Shown: in pieces, positions 18,582 to 28,203 of the stretch | Layout of the letters: each line of letters starts with the position of its first letter | How positions within the stretch are numbered: position 1 is the first letter of the stretch | Source: Candidatus Sulfotelmatobacter sp. | GTDB lineage: Bacteria > Acidobacteriota > Terriglobia > Terriglobales > Acidobacteriaceae | Length of the DNA: 64,000 bases | NCBI GenBank assembly: GCA_025462865.1 | Contig: JAOAPI010000087.1 | Location: 99,365-163,364 of the forward strand | Reading direction: 5' to 3' | Notes under the pieces: model-generated | What the model was told of the DNA's origin: nothing | Database searches by the model: none | What the model saw: the letters and a program-made list of their open reading frames with translations, nothing else | Position numbers and translations under genes: made by a program

Positions 18582-20366
18582 CTACTTCTTCTTCACGTCG
18601 GCTTCGACGGCTTTCCCTGAACCTTCCTTCACAGTATGAATCGCATTCACATCCAGACCCGTAAACCGCTCAATCAACCCGCTCGGCCAGCGGATTTCAA
18701 TCCAGTCAACATTGGCTGCCGCTCCCAGCCCGAAATGAACTCTCATATCGCTGTTGGAGATGTAGCTGGAACCGCTGCGGACCTCGTTCACCAATGTTCG
18801 AGACCCGGCTTTCAACACGATACGCGCACCAATTCCGTCGCGATTCGACCTGGTCCCGACCGTGCGAAAAGTGATCCAGTGGTTCGACGTGCGAATCTGG
18901 TTGACCAGCAAGCTGGCAGGAGCATTCATATTGCTTACCACCGCTGACATCCTGCCGTCGTTCCAAAAATCACCCACCGCCAAACCGCGCGAGGAGGCCG
19001 GACTCGTGATGCCCGACCCTGCCGACGCGGAAATGTCGCTGAAGGTTCCGTCGCCATTGTTATGGTAGAGGATACGAGGCTCTTTATAACTGCTGCCGAG
19101 ATGCTGGCTGTCGACTTCCGGATAGACATGGCCGTTTGCCAGGATCAAATCGGGCCACCCATCATTATCGAAGTCGAAAAACATCGTTCCCCAGCCCAGG
19201 TATTGTGTGTACAAACCCAGGCCCGCCGCGGAGGTCGCGTCGGTAAATGTTCCATCGCCATTGTTGCGATAGAGCGTGGACGTGTCGTCGGAGAAATTGG
19301 TCTTGAAGATGTCCAGATGACCGTCGCCGTTGTAGTCGGCAACCGTACTTCCCATGCCGGCCTGCTCGCGCCCGTCTTCGTTGAAGGCCGCACCGGCCGT
19401 CACCGCAACATCGGTGAAGGTTCCATTGTGATTGTTGCGATAGAGAATGCTCGGAGTGCTATCGCAGGCGACATAGATATCGGGCCACCCGTCTTCGTCA
19501 AAATCAAGCGTGGAAACGCTAAACGAATAATGTCCGTCAGTGCGGTCGATGTGCGCCTTCGTGGTTACGTCTTCGAAGGTGCCATCCCCTTTATTGTGGT
19601 AAAGGATATTTTTCGCGCCAGGCAATCCGCGTGGGCCGCACATTACAGGAACGCCCTTCCACAAACATGTCGCCCTCTGTCCCGGCGCGGGAGCGGTGGA
19701 CAAATCAAAGTCCACATAGTTGGTCACGATCAGATCAAGCTTGCCATCGCGGTCGTAGTCGACAAATGCGCACCCAGAGCCCCACGCTTTTCCCGAGCCT
19801 GCCACTCCCGCTTTCTCGCCAACCTCGGTAAAGACACCGTGTTCGTTGTGGTACAGCCGATTTTTTCCGTAGTAGGTGACGAATAAATCTTCCCAGCCGT
19901 CGTTGTCATAGTCTCCGACGCACACCCCTTGTCCCCAGCCCGTGGCGATGAGACCAGCCTTTGCTGTGACGTCAGAAAAAGTTCCGTCATGATTGTTGCG
20001 ATAAAGGTGATTCGTCGGCGGATCGCCTGAGGGCAATCCTTCCAGCCTGGTTCCATTGACTAGAAAAATGTCGGGCCAGCCATCATTGTCATAGTCGAAG
20101 ATTGCTACGCCGGTGCCAGTGGTCTCGATGATGTATTTCTTCGTCTCGATGCCACCGAAAATCTCCTGCATGGTAAGCCCGGCTTTTTCGGCGATATCCG
20201 TGAAGTTGGCCATCGGCTTGACGGGCGCGGAGTTCGGGGTCTTCGGCTGCTGACCCTGGACGATTCCGATCAGCAAGAAAAAGATCTCGCCCTGGATAAA
20301 AGCGCGAAAGGGCCGCTTGAGATTGAAGCGGCGCAGGATTGCCGATGGCGTAGTCTGAAATTGCAT
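18582..20366 (-). CDS. Exported FG-GAP/VCBS repeat protein with ASPIC/UnbV domain (CRTAC1-like)
   Basis: A 594-residue exported protein. The N-terminal region carries a hydrophobic segment (about 27-40) ending in GQQP. It is followed by at least six FG-GAP/VCBS blades with calcium-loop motifs of the type DYDNDGWPDIF, each ending in 'LYRNN..GTF', so a seven-bladed beta propeller is likely. The C-terminal about 75 residues (GIGARIVLKAGSRTLVNEVRSGSSY ... FGLG..ANVDWIEIRWPSG) are the ASPIC/UnbV domain. Role unknown; such proteins are abundant in Acidobacteria and Planctomycetes and are thought to bind ligands or glycans. It is divergent from the TPR protein gene, 75 bases apart. Confidence 0.9.
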   Translation of the reverse strand: MQFQTTPSAILRRFNLKRPFRAFIQGEIFFLLIGIVQGQQPKTPNSAPVKPMANFTDIAEKAGLTMQEIFGGIETKKYIIETTGTGVAIFDYDNDGWPDIFLVNGTRLEGLPSGDPPTNHLYRNNHDGTFSDVTAKAGLIATGWGQGVCVGDYDNDGWEDLFVTYYGKNRLYHNEHGVFTEVGEKAGVAGSGKAWGSGCAFVDYDRDGKLDLIVTNYVDFDLSTAPAPGQRATCLWKGVPVMCGPRGLPGAKNILYHNKGDGTFEDVTTKAHIDRTDGHYSFSVSTLDFDEDGWPDIYVACDSTPSILYRNNHNGTFTDVAVTAGAAFNEDGREQAGMGSTVADYNGDGHLDIFKTNFSDDTSTLYRNNGDGTFTDATSAAGLGLYTQYLGWGTMFFDFDNDGWPDLILANGHVYPEVDSQHLGSSYKEPRILYHNNGDGTFSDISASAGSGITSPASSRGLAVGDFWNDGRMSAVVSNMNAPASLLVNQIRTSNHWITFRTVGTRSNRDGIGARIVLKAGSRTLVNEVRSGSSYISNSDMRVHFGLGAAANVDWIEIRWPSGLIERFTGLDVNAIHTVKEGSGKAVEADVKKK

Positions 20367-20441
20367 GATCTGCTTTGAATGTTAGGTTGGTTCACCGAAA
20401 ATGGTCAATGCTATCCTGTCAATCCAGCTGTAGTTTGACTG

Positions 20442-22211
20442 ATGCGCGTCTTCACACTCTCCGGCGGTTTGCTTTTCGTGTCCCTCACCTGCGGGCTTGC
20501 AGCGGCCACGCCGCAGGCAAAATCTGCAACTTCCAGAGCGCCTTCGGCATATCAAACAGGCCTTTCCGCTTTCGAGCGCGGCGATTTGCCTGCCGCCCGC
20601 GATGCATTCCAAAAAGCCGTAAAACTGAACCCCCGCAATCCCGATGCTCAAAACATGCTTGGCCAAGTCTTGCTGCAACAAGGTGATGCGGACAACGCAA
20701 TCGTCCACTTTCGCACGCTCGTAGAACTGCGTCCCTCGCTCGCGATCGCTCACGCTTACCTAGGCCAGGCGTTGCAAACTCTCGGGCACTTCGATGAAGC
20801 CATCACCGAATACCGCATCGCCGTCCAGTTCGCTCCAAAGCAATGGCAGGCTCACCAATCGCTCGGACGCGCCCTCAGCTTGCAACATAAGACCGATGAC
20901 GCCATAGCGGAATTTAAACAGGCCATCCTTCTCGCCCCAAAACAGGCTGAATTGCATGACGATCTCGGATCACTCTTTGCGCAGCAGTCGAAATTCGCTG
21001 ACGCCGAAAGTGAATTTCGGCAAGCGATAAAACTTAACCCGGATTATGAGCATGCTTACCTACATCTGGGTGGGGCGCTCTCCAGCGAAGGTGACGTGAA
21101 GAGGGCGCAAGAGGCGCTGGATCATGCGCTGCAACTCGATCCTCAAGATGCGATGGCCTGGTATTACCGCGGCATTCTGCTCGAGGCGCAAGGCGACCGC
21201 GACGAAGCGCTGCGATCTTACGAACACGCCACCGATCGTCAACCTGGCAATGCCCCAATGCAGACTCGGTTCGGTCTATTGCTTCAGCGACGCGGCGACC
21301 CCGAACGTGCCGTTGCCTCTTTTACGAAAGTCGTCGCCCTGACACCGGGAGACGCCGACGCCCACAACAATCTCGCGCTCGCCCAACTGCAGCGGGGAGA
21401 CGCCGACGCAGCCATCAAAGAGTTTCAGGAAGCGATTCGCCTGCACCCCGATGACCCTAGTTTTCTCGGAAATCTCGGCACGGCATACCTGCAGAAGACG
21501 GACTTTAACGCCGCAATTTCCCAGTTCCGCGCTGCGCTGAAACTCGATCCAACAACCGCGAGCTTTCATCACGACCTCGCCCTGGCGCTGAAACTTTCAG
21601 ATGATCTGCCGGCTGCAATCGCTGAATGGAAGGAAGCGATCCGACTCGACCCAAAATTGGCGGACGCTTATTACAGCCTGGGAGTCACGCTGTGGCAATC
21701 GGGAGATTTTCCCGGCGCGGCGGACCAACTGCGACAAGCGATCCAAATTCAACCGGACTATGCGGAAGCTTACTACACGCTCGGCACAGTCTTGAAACAG
21801 ATGAATAAACTACAAGAGGCGGCGGACGCCTTGCGCGAAGCGATTCGTCTCGATCCAAATTTCGCCGGCGCTCATACTACTCTGGCTGCAGTTCTTCGGC
21901 AGCTGGGCGATTCCGCCGGAGCCGCGGCTGAAAGCAAAGCTGGTGCCGAGATGGCGAAGGGAAAAACCGATCTGCAAGCCGCGACTTTCGCCACCAATTC
22001 GGGGCGCCGATTGCTCATCGCTGGCGACCTTGAAGGCGCCATCGCGCAGTTTCAAACCGCGATCCGTGTCATGCCTGCATTTGCCTTGGCACACCACGAA
22101 CTGGGTCTAGCCCTCAGCCAAAAAGGATTAAAGGAAGAAGCCAGCGCGGAGTATCGAAAAGCCGCCGAGTTGGATCCTCACCTTGCTCCGCCGCCCACCT
22201 CGGCTCACTAA
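20442..22211 (+). CDS. Exported tetratricopeptide-repeat protein
   Basis: A 589-residue protein with an N-terminal signal peptide (1-23, ending LAAAT) and, from about residue 35 to the end, some fifteen consecutive TPR units of 34 residues (pattern -A-xxxLG-xxxxxG-xxxAixxfrxAixLxP). A less regular stretch around 495-520 contains AAAESKAGAEMAKGKTD. It presumably scaffolds protein complexes in the periplasm. It is divergent from the ASPIC/UnbV protein gene; these two families often occur together in acidobacterial genomes, which suggests a shared promoter region, but no partner binding is proven. Confidence 0.9.
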   Translation: MRVFTLSGGLLFVSLTCGLAAATPQAKSATSRAPSAYQTGLSAFERGDLPAARDAFQKAVKLNPRNPDAQNMLGQVLLQQGDADNAIVHFRTLVELRPSLAIAHAYLGQALQTLGHFDEAITEYRIAVQFAPKQWQAHQSLGRALSLQHKTDDAIAEFKQAILLAPKQAELHDDLGSLFAQQSKFADAESEFRQAIKLNPDYEHAYLHLGGALSSEGDVKRAQEALDHALQLDPQDAMAWYYRGILLEAQGDRDEALRSYEHATDRQPGNAPMQTRFGLLLQRRGDPERAVASFTKVVALTPGDADAHNNLALAQLQRGDADAAIKEFQEAIRLHPDDPSFLGNLGTAYLQKTDFNAAISQFRAALKLDPTTASFHHDLALALKLSDDLPAAIAEWKEAIRLDPKLADAYYSLGVTLWQSGDFPGAADQLRQAIQIQPDYAEAYYTLGTVLKQMNKLQEAADALREAIRLDPNFAGAHTTLAAVLRQLGDSAGAAAESKAGAEMAKGKTDLQAATFATNSGRRLLIAGDLEGAIAQFQTAIRVMPAFALAHHELGLALSQKGLKEEASAEYRKAAELDPHLAPPPTSAH

Positions 22212-22282
22212 CAGCTCACGGAAAAATTCACCTCGCAGCAATCATCTGGTCGGGCCCGCGACAACAGGCGAAAACTTTTTGT

Positions 22283-22873
22283 CTATTTTTTCTTTAGTTC
22301 GGAACCGACGCGGTTGGACTCACGATCCATCGCCGTCAAAAGGTTCTGGGACGCACTTCCGGATGGCTGTGCCAACATCACGGTGTCCAACATAGGTTTG
22401 AGACGGTCCATGGGAAATAGGGCGAAGCTGATTTGCAGATTATCCCGGTAAACCGGACCCGAGGAACCGCCAAGCGGATCGCTCGCATCTATGCTGGGAA
22501 CTTTCCCTCCGATAGAAATCTGCGGACTTTGCGGATCGAAGGGACGTGTCTTCGGATCCACGATTTGGGTGAGCAACATGTAATCACAGTTGTTGCTCTT
22601 CGCCTCTTCGCCATTTTCGCGCGTGGGATGAAGTTTGTGATCGGAAGTCGTACTGGAATCCATGGCGATCGCATCGATCTTGTCTTCTCTCAGATCTTTC
22701 GCCAGGCGCTCAGTCAAACGGTCGACAAGTGCGGTGCGTGGACTCATGTTGGAGACCATTGCTACGCATACCTTGCCATCGGGTTTCGGCTTTGAGGGAA
22801 GATCCTGGGGCCACAACGCCGTAGGCGTCATCGCCATAATGAGGAGGAAAAACCAACCGGGAGTTTTGTCCAT
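22283..22873 (-). CDS. Exported hypothetical protein
   Basis: A 196-residue protein with an N-terminal signal peptide (about 1-22, ending LWPQD). The rest is soluble: a segment with KVCVAMVSNMSPRTALVDRLTERLAKDLRED and another with CDYMLLTQIVDPKTRPFD. It resembles secreted acidobacterial proteins of unknown role whose core looks like a CsgG/LpoB-like alpha-beta fold (lists of 'RLAKDLREDKIDAI' and 'CDYMLLTQI'), but this is weak. It ends about 70 bases from the end of the convergent TPR gene. Confidence 0.62.
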   Translation of the reverse strand: MDKTPGWFFLLIMAMTPTALWPQDLPSKPKPDGKVCVAMVSNMSPRTALVDRLTERLAKDLREDKIDAIAMDSSTTSDHKLHPTRENGEEAKSNNCDYMLLTQIVDPKTRPFDPQSPQISIGGKVPSIDASDPLGGSSGPVYRDNLQISFALFPMDRLKPMLDTVMLAQPSGSASQNLLTAMDRESNRVGSELKKK

Positions 22874-22972
22874 AAAGCGCCTCCTGGTCCGATAACTACA
22901 TACTAACTATCGCGGACGTAAACAACGTGCCCGCCCGTTACAAATAGTTGCAATTTCCCTGGCAACGGAACT

Positions 22973-24232
22973 TCAGCTGCCATGCTTGCGCACGGCTATG
23001 AGATCGGTGATCACCGGAACTCCGTGTGTCACCTTCACGCGTAAGAGCGCCTCAAACGGCTTGACCTCGCCGGATTTTGAAACACCCAGGCGCTGCAGAA
23101 GTTCAGTCAGAGAATCTTCACGACAAACATACTCTGCGGCCGCCTGCGTGCCCATGGTCGTAGTTCCCGCCAGGATCAACATCGAATGTGCCGAATCCAA
23201 GCCAGGCTTGAGTCCGATAATCGCATAATCCTCGCTCACTAGCTGGCTCGAAGGGCTTGCCAGAAAAGCCGGCGACTCCCCGGCCACCGGGTGCACGTTG
23301 ACCACCTGGACGTCTCCCTTACGAGGCCCCGAATTAACTCGCTGGAAAATAAATTCCTGCGTTCCAGGGATCTCCAGCAGAGTCAAATTCTCCGCAGGAG
23401 AGCCAATGAAGATCAGATCATTGTTCCGGACATCATCCAGCGAAAACAGAGCCCCGCGCTTGACTCGTAGTTGGCGGTTGAGCAGGCCGAAAACCCGGTC
23501 CAGTTCGTGGATCGCCAGAACCTCTCCCACTCCAGTGTAATGATCGAGGATCGCCTCACGCGTATCCGTGGACGCATTGAAGTAACGCATGTTCGTTTGC
23601 GGACGTCCCACGAAATTGGCGTTGCTGAAAATCACCCAGGGCGGCTGCTGAGCACTTAGAAAGCGGCTCCAGAAAGTCCGGTAGACAGCCGGTACCGGCT
23701 CCTTCGCTCCGGCTTGGCCTCGCGACCTTCCGGACCACAGCACCACACTCGTGAGTAACGAAGCGACCAGCAGCACAGCGAGAACTCCAACTGCAACCGG
23801 CCAGCCGCGATTCGAGCCTCTTCCCCCGCCCGCGCTGCTTTCCTTTTCCAGCGTCAGCCCTGAAGGCAGTTGTCCGCCCGGACTGCGTACATGAAAAGTC
23901 AGCGAGTAGGAGCCCTTCGGCAGTTCCACAAGGATGGGATCTTCCTGTCCTTCGTGGGCGTAATACTCGGCCAGTTTAACGCGCAGACGCCCCGCCTGCA
24001 CCCGGACGGTCGAATCGCTTTGCGGGTCAAATCCGCCAGAACGCCCTAACACCTCGGTGGCAATTTGATACTCCTTAAGCGCCACGCCGGGGTGATCGAG
24101 GGAATGTTCGGCCAGATACCGCAGCAGCTTGCAGAGCGATTCCGAGCCGCTCAGGCTATGGCTTTTAATAAGCGTATCTATTTGCTGGAAGCACTGCTCC
24201 CGGCCAATTACGAAACCATGCGCCAATGCCAT
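22973..24232 (-). CDS. Membrane-anchored winged-helix regulator, ToxR/CadC-like
   Basis: A 419-residue protein. Residues of about 30-117 form an OmpR-type winged-helix-like domain: STVRVQAGRLRVKLAEYY (recognition helix) and LVELPKGSYSLTF (wing). A single membrane segment lies at about 144-166 (WPVAVGVLAVLLVASLL), and the C-terminal 250 residues are exported. This layout is that of ToxR-type one-component regulators, which sense periplasmic signals and bind DNA in the cytosol. Many acidobacterial relatives carry the same N-terminal domain. It is divergent from the large TonB receptor gene, 203 bases apart, so that receptor is a likely target. Confidence 0.78.
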   Translation of the reverse strand: MALAHGFVIGREQCFQQIDTLIKSHSLSGSESLCKLLRYLAEHSLDHPGVALKEYQIATEVLGRSGGFDPQSDSTVRVQAGRLRVKLAEYYAHEGQEDPILVELPKGSYSLTFHVRSPGGQLPSGLTLEKESSAGGGRGSNRGWPVAVGVLAVLLVASLLTSVVLWSGRSRGQAGAKEPVPAVYRTFWSRFLSAQQPPWVIFSNANFVGRPQTNMRYFNASTDTREAILDHYTGVGEVLAIHELDRVFGLLNRQLRVKRGALFSLDDVRNNDLIFIGSPAENLTLLEIPGTQEFIFQRVNSGPRKGDVQVVNVHPVAGESPAFLASPSSQLVSEDYAIIGLKPGLDSAHSMLILAGTTTMGTQAAAEYVCREDSLTELLQRLGVSKSGEVKPFEALLRVKVTHGVPVITDLIAVRKHGS

Positions 24233-24435
24233 GTGACAAAGAGGTAACGTCCTTCTGTATCTTACTGCAGGCTAAGCAATTTACAAGTGTAACGGGGATA
24301 AAACGTAAAGAAACTTAAACGTATAGTTATTTTGTACTAGGAATGCAGGCCACATAACAACTATCGCTGTGTTCGTGGGGCAAGTGTTCTAAGTACAACG
24401 TTCCAACTACAGGTTCAAGCACCAGGAGGAAGTTC

Positions 24436-27400
24436 ATGAAGAGGTCACTCGTCGCGGCTGTGGCAGCACTCACGCTTCTCTGCGCTTTTTGGACGCCGAA
24501 CGCATCGGCCCAGGCAGTCTACGGCAGCATCCTTGGCACAATCACCGACCCCTCCGGCGCCGCCGTTGCCAATGCGAAGGTGACGGTTATCGATCAGCGC
24601 AAAGGAACCAAAGACGAAACCACAACGAACGACAGTGGTAACTATAGCGTCACTCACTTGATTCCCGATGTCTATACCGTCCAAGTAGAAGGGTCCGGTT
24701 TCAAGAGGCTGGAATTCAAAGACGTCATCGTTAACGCGGACGCCGGTTCCAACGTGAATGGCCAATTCCAGGTCGGCTCGGCCAGCGAGCAAGTCGAAGT
24801 CACCAGCGAAGCTCCTCAGCTCAAGACGGATCGCGCGGACATCGCGACTGAATTCAACGCCAAGTATGTGGAAGATATACCGATCCTCAACCGCAACTTC
24901 ACGACGTTGCAGCTCATGGCGCCGGGTTCGCAGAAAATCGTGGGCTGGAGTCATGCCGCGACTGAAAATCCCCAAGGCAGCCAACAGATTTTCACACAGG
25001 GACAACACTTCAGCGGCACAGCGTTCGAGCTTGACGGCACCGACAACCAGGACCCTATCCTTGGGATTATCGTTGTAAATCCGAACCTGGACGCCATTAC
25101 GGAAGCCAAAGTCTCATTGCAGAATTACGACGCTGAGTTTGGTAAGGCTGTGGCCAGCGTGGTGACCGCGCAGACCAAGTCCGGCAGCAATGACCTTCAC
25201 GGCAGCGGCTTCTGGTTCCGGCGAACCGATGCCACTCAAGCGCGCGACCCCTTTACCCAATACCAGAAAGATCCTTTAACCCACCGCTTCATTCCCAGTT
25301 CGAAATGGCAACAGTTCGGCGGCACGATTGGTGGCCCGATCATCAAGAACAAATTGTTTTTTTTCGGCGACTACCAAGCCACGCGCCAAACCAACGGCGT
25401 GAGCGGAACATTTACCCTTCCCACGAACCAAGTGATTAGCACGTGTACCCAAACCACGGGAAACTGCGATCTCAGCCAATATCTGACGGCTGGCGTGAAC
25501 GGCGGCGGACAGGCTTATGACCCGGCGACCGGCAATCTGCTCACCGGTGCGGGACGCACAGCATTCGCTGGAAATTTGATTCCGAATACCAGAATCTCTC
25601 CCGCAGCGCGTGCGGTCCTGGCTGCTTTCCCCGTCCCTGCCAGCGGTGGTACGGTTCTGAATAACTTTATCGGCTCCGGTTCTGGTCCTTTTTCGCAGAA
25701 CAGCTTCGACACCCGTATCGACTATGCCGCAACCTCGACGGTTAGCGTCTTCGGGCGTTTCAGTCTCGACTACTTCAAGCTCTCAGGGAAAGGATTGCTA
25801 GGCGCTGTGGGAGGCCCTGGTAACGGCCTGCTTGGGCTGGCTGGTAGTTCCATCACCCACAATTACAGCTTGGCCAGCGGTTTTACAAAAACTTTCAGCA
25901 GTTCGCTATTAATGGACTTCCGTTTCGGCTACTTCAAATACAACCCGCAGACGCAGAAGCCTGATGGCGGCACGCCCATGACGGCGTTCGGAATCCCGGG
26001 CGCCAACATTCCGGGTGACCCCAAAACTAACGGTCTTGGTACGTTCCTGCTCGGCGCCGATCCGATCAGCGGCGCGGGTGGCGCTCCGGCTAACAGCGGC
26101 CAGGGTCTGGTGATTTCAAGCTTCGGTGACGGGCTTGGCGTGGCGCGCTGCAATTGCCCCTTAACCGAAAGCGAACAGCAGTTCCAATTTGTTGACAATT
26201 GGACCAAGACCAAAGGAAACCACATTATTAAGTTTGGGGCCGACATCCGCTACGCAGAGAATTTGAGGATCCCGAGCGATAATAATCGAACCGGCGAATA
26301 CAACTTCAGTCCCCAGGCAACCTCGAACGGGGGCTCAGGGGGCCTTGATCTGGCAACGTTCTTGTTGGGTGACGTAACCTCCTTCGCTCGCTACGTCAAC
26401 AATCCTAATATTGCGGGCGCTAACAATGCGGCTGAGCGCCAGAAGCGTTGGTTCTTCTACGGACAAGACACTTTTCGTGCCACTTCCAAACTCACCGTTA
26501 ACTTTGGGCTGCGTTGGGAAATCTACTTCCCTGAATCAGTCAATGCGAAAGGAAACGGAGGCTTCGCCAACATCGTCGACAACGGCGGAACGGGCGGCAT
26601 CCGCGTCGGCGGTTTCGGTCCATACGGCCTGAACGGCAATATTAAGAACGACTTCCACGCCTTCGCACCTCGCCTCGGCATTGCCTATCAGGTGACCCCT
26701 AAGACGGTCGTTCGAATGGGCTATGGCCGCAGCTATGACATCGGCGTGTTCGGTTCGAACTTCGGACACACGGTCACGCAGAACCTGCCCGTGTTGTTGA
26801 AACAGAATTACGATGCCAGCTCATTTACAGCCGGAGCATCAGCCAATCTTGTTCCCTTGTTCAGTCTCGATGCCGGGCCGAATTCCAATCCGAACATTGA
26901 CCCCGCGAATGCCTTTCCCGCGGTTCCCGCTAGCGGGTTCATTCCTCTGACAGCGCAACTGTCGGGCACACATATTCGTCCTATCAAACAGGTCCTGCCT
27001 ACGGTGGATGCGTGGAATGCCACGGTGCAGCGCCAAGTCACAAACACAATTTCCGCCGAAGTCGCTTATGTAGGCAGCAGGGGTACGCACGGTTTTGCCG
27101 GAGACGGGCCCAACTACGATATCAACCCCGTCAGGGTTGGACCGGGTACCAACTTGGTTGAAGCAGATCCCAACAATCCCGGCCACAACAAATACACCGG
27201 GTTCACTGCTGCAATTCCTCAAAATGACCGTCGTCCCTTGTTCCCCCAAATTCCCTTCGACCTAGGCAACTACTACGGCAATGACGCTGGCAGTAAATAC
27301 AACGCCTTCGAAGCCAAGCTAGAGAAACGCTTCTCTCAGGGCTTGCAGTTTGTTACTCACTATACTTACTCTCACGCCTACAACTACACGGATTCCTACT

Positions 27401-28107
27401 ACGCCGGCAGCCACGCCGTCGCATGGGGACCGGTCGATTTCAACCGCAACCATGTATGGGTGCTCAGCACCGTTTATGAATTGCCTTTCGGTAAAGGTAA
27501 GACATATCTCTCGGGGTCGGGCAAAGGGGTGGATTACCTTGTTGGTGGTTGGCAGGTGAGCAACACCACAAACTGGAGCAGCGGATTGCCTTGGACGCCC
27601 AGCTTCGGGGAGTGCGGAGACCAGCAAGACATCGGGCAATGCCGTCCGGACAAGAACTCAAGCGGTTCCTTCGGCACCCACTTGGGTTCGCTCGATCCGA
27701 TCACGCACACCATCACGTACTTCACTCCAGTCGCTCCAATGGCTCTTCCCAACCCGGATACCTTGGCAATCGGAACCGATGCATGCTCAATCATGCCAGC
27801 ATCGGGACCGTTCCTCACCCCGGCTTGCGGAACTATTGGCAACTTCGGTCGGAACGTCTTCCACGGTCCGAAAGGGTTCTACTCTGACCTTTCCGCCTCT
27901 AAGAAATTCCGAATCACCGAGCGCGTGGCTGCACAATTCCGGATGGATGCCTTCAACGTATTCAACCACCCGGTCTACGCGTTCAGCGCTAACAACGGAG
28001 CTCAAACTTGTATTGATTGCCAAGGCGGCAACAACGGAAAAATTACGGGCCTCGAAGGCGGCACGAATATGCGCGAACTGCAGTTCGCTCTTCGCTTCGA
28101 TTTCTAA
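24436..28107 (+). CDS. Oar-like TonB-dependent receptor with carboxypeptidase regulatory domain
   Basis: A 1223-residue outer-membrane protein. A signal peptide (1-25, ending NASAQAV) is followed by a carboxypeptidase-regulatory beta domain (about 28-110: GTITDPSGAAVANAKVTV), a plug domain (about 130-245), a large beta-barrel with many aromatic strand ends, and a C-terminal Phe (ALRFDF) for BAM recognition. No clear TonB box is seen. It resembles Myxococcus Oar and the many acidobacterial SusC-like receptors that import large substrates, but the cargo is unknown and no SusD partner is adjacent. AGGAGG lies six to eight bases before the ATG. A strong terminator follows. Confidence 0.94.
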   Translation: MKRSLVAAVAALTLLCAFWTPNASAQAVYGSILGTITDPSGAAVANAKVTVIDQRKGTKDETTTNDSGNYSVTHLIPDVYTVQVEGSGFKRLEFKDVIVNADAGSNVNGQFQVGSASEQVEVTSEAPQLKTDRADIATEFNAKYVEDIPILNRNFTTLQLMAPGSQKIVGWSHAATENPQGSQQIFTQGQHFSGTAFELDGTDNQDPILGIIVVNPNLDAITEAKVSLQNYDAEFGKAVASVVTAQTKSGSNDLHGSGFWFRRTDATQARDPFTQYQKDPLTHRFIPSSKWQQFGGTIGGPIIKNKLFFFGDYQATRQTNGVSGTFTLPTNQVISTCTQTTGNCDLSQYLTAGVNGGGQAYDPATGNLLTGAGRTAFAGNLIPNTRISPAARAVLAAFPVPASGGTVLNNFIGSGSGPFSQNSFDTRIDYAATSTVSVFGRFSLDYFKLSGKGLLGAVGGPGNGLLGLAGSSITHNYSLASGFTKTFSSSLLMDFRFGYFKYNPQTQKPDGGTPMTAFGIPGANIPGDPKTNGLGTFLLGADPISGAGGAPANSGQGLVISSFGDGLGVARCNCPLTESEQQFQFVDNWTKTKGNHIIKFGADIRYAENLRIPSDNNRTGEYNFSPQATSNGGSGGLDLATFLLGDVTSFARYVNNPNIAGANNAAERQKRWFFYGQDTFRATSKLTVNFGLRWEIYFPESVNAKGNGGFANIVDNGGTGGIRVGGFGPYGLNGNIKNDFHAFAPRLGIAYQVTPKTVVRMGYGRSYDIGVFGSNFGHTVTQNLPVLLKQNYDASSFTAGASANLVPLFSLDAGPNSNPNIDPANAFPAVPASGFIPLTAQLSGTHIRPIKQVLPTVDAWNATVQRQVTNTISAEVAYVGSRGTHGFAGDGPNYDINPVRVGPGTNLVEADPNNPGHNKYTGFTAAIPQNDRRPLFPQIPFDLGNYYGNDAGSKYNAFEAKLEKRFSQGLQFVTHYTYSHAYNYTDSYYAGSHAVAWGPVDFNRNHVWVLSTVYELPFGKGKTYLSGSGKGVDYLVGGWQVSNTTNWSSGLPWTPSFGECGDQQDIGQCRPDKNSSGSFGTHLGSLDPITHTITYFTPVAPMALPNPDTLAIGTDACSIMPASGPFLTPACGTIGNFGRNVFHGPKGFYSDLSASKKFRITERVAAQFRMDAFNVFNHPVYAFSANNGAQTCIDCQGGNNGKITGLEGGTNMRELQFALRFDF

Positions 28108-28126
28108 ACCCGGGCAGTATCTTCTT

Positions 28127-28158
28127 GAGAGGGGGTTGATGACCCCCTCTCATTTTTT
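28127..28158 (+). terminator. Intrinsic terminator after the TonB-dependent receptor gene
   Basis: A perfect 9-bp GC-rich stem GAGAGGGGG/CCCCCTCTC with a 7-base loop is followed by A and a run of six T. It lies 20 bases after the receptor stop codon. It should end the receptor transcript before the next gene at 28204. Confidence 0.92.
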
Positions 28159-28203
28159 GTGTTCAAATATCTTCGAAGCCGCACGTTAATTCGAGATTCT
28201 GAC

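Noticed and set aside
19062..19886. Plus-strand frame of 274 codons opposite the ASPIC/UnbV gene
   Set aside because: An antisense shadow of the regular calcium-loop repeats on the other strand.
20442..22211. Regular spacing of similar sequence blocks, CRISPR-like at first sight
   Set aside because: The period of about 102 bases follows the 34-residue TPR units of the coding frame, and no unique spacers are present; the same holds for 51117-52382 and 18582-20366.
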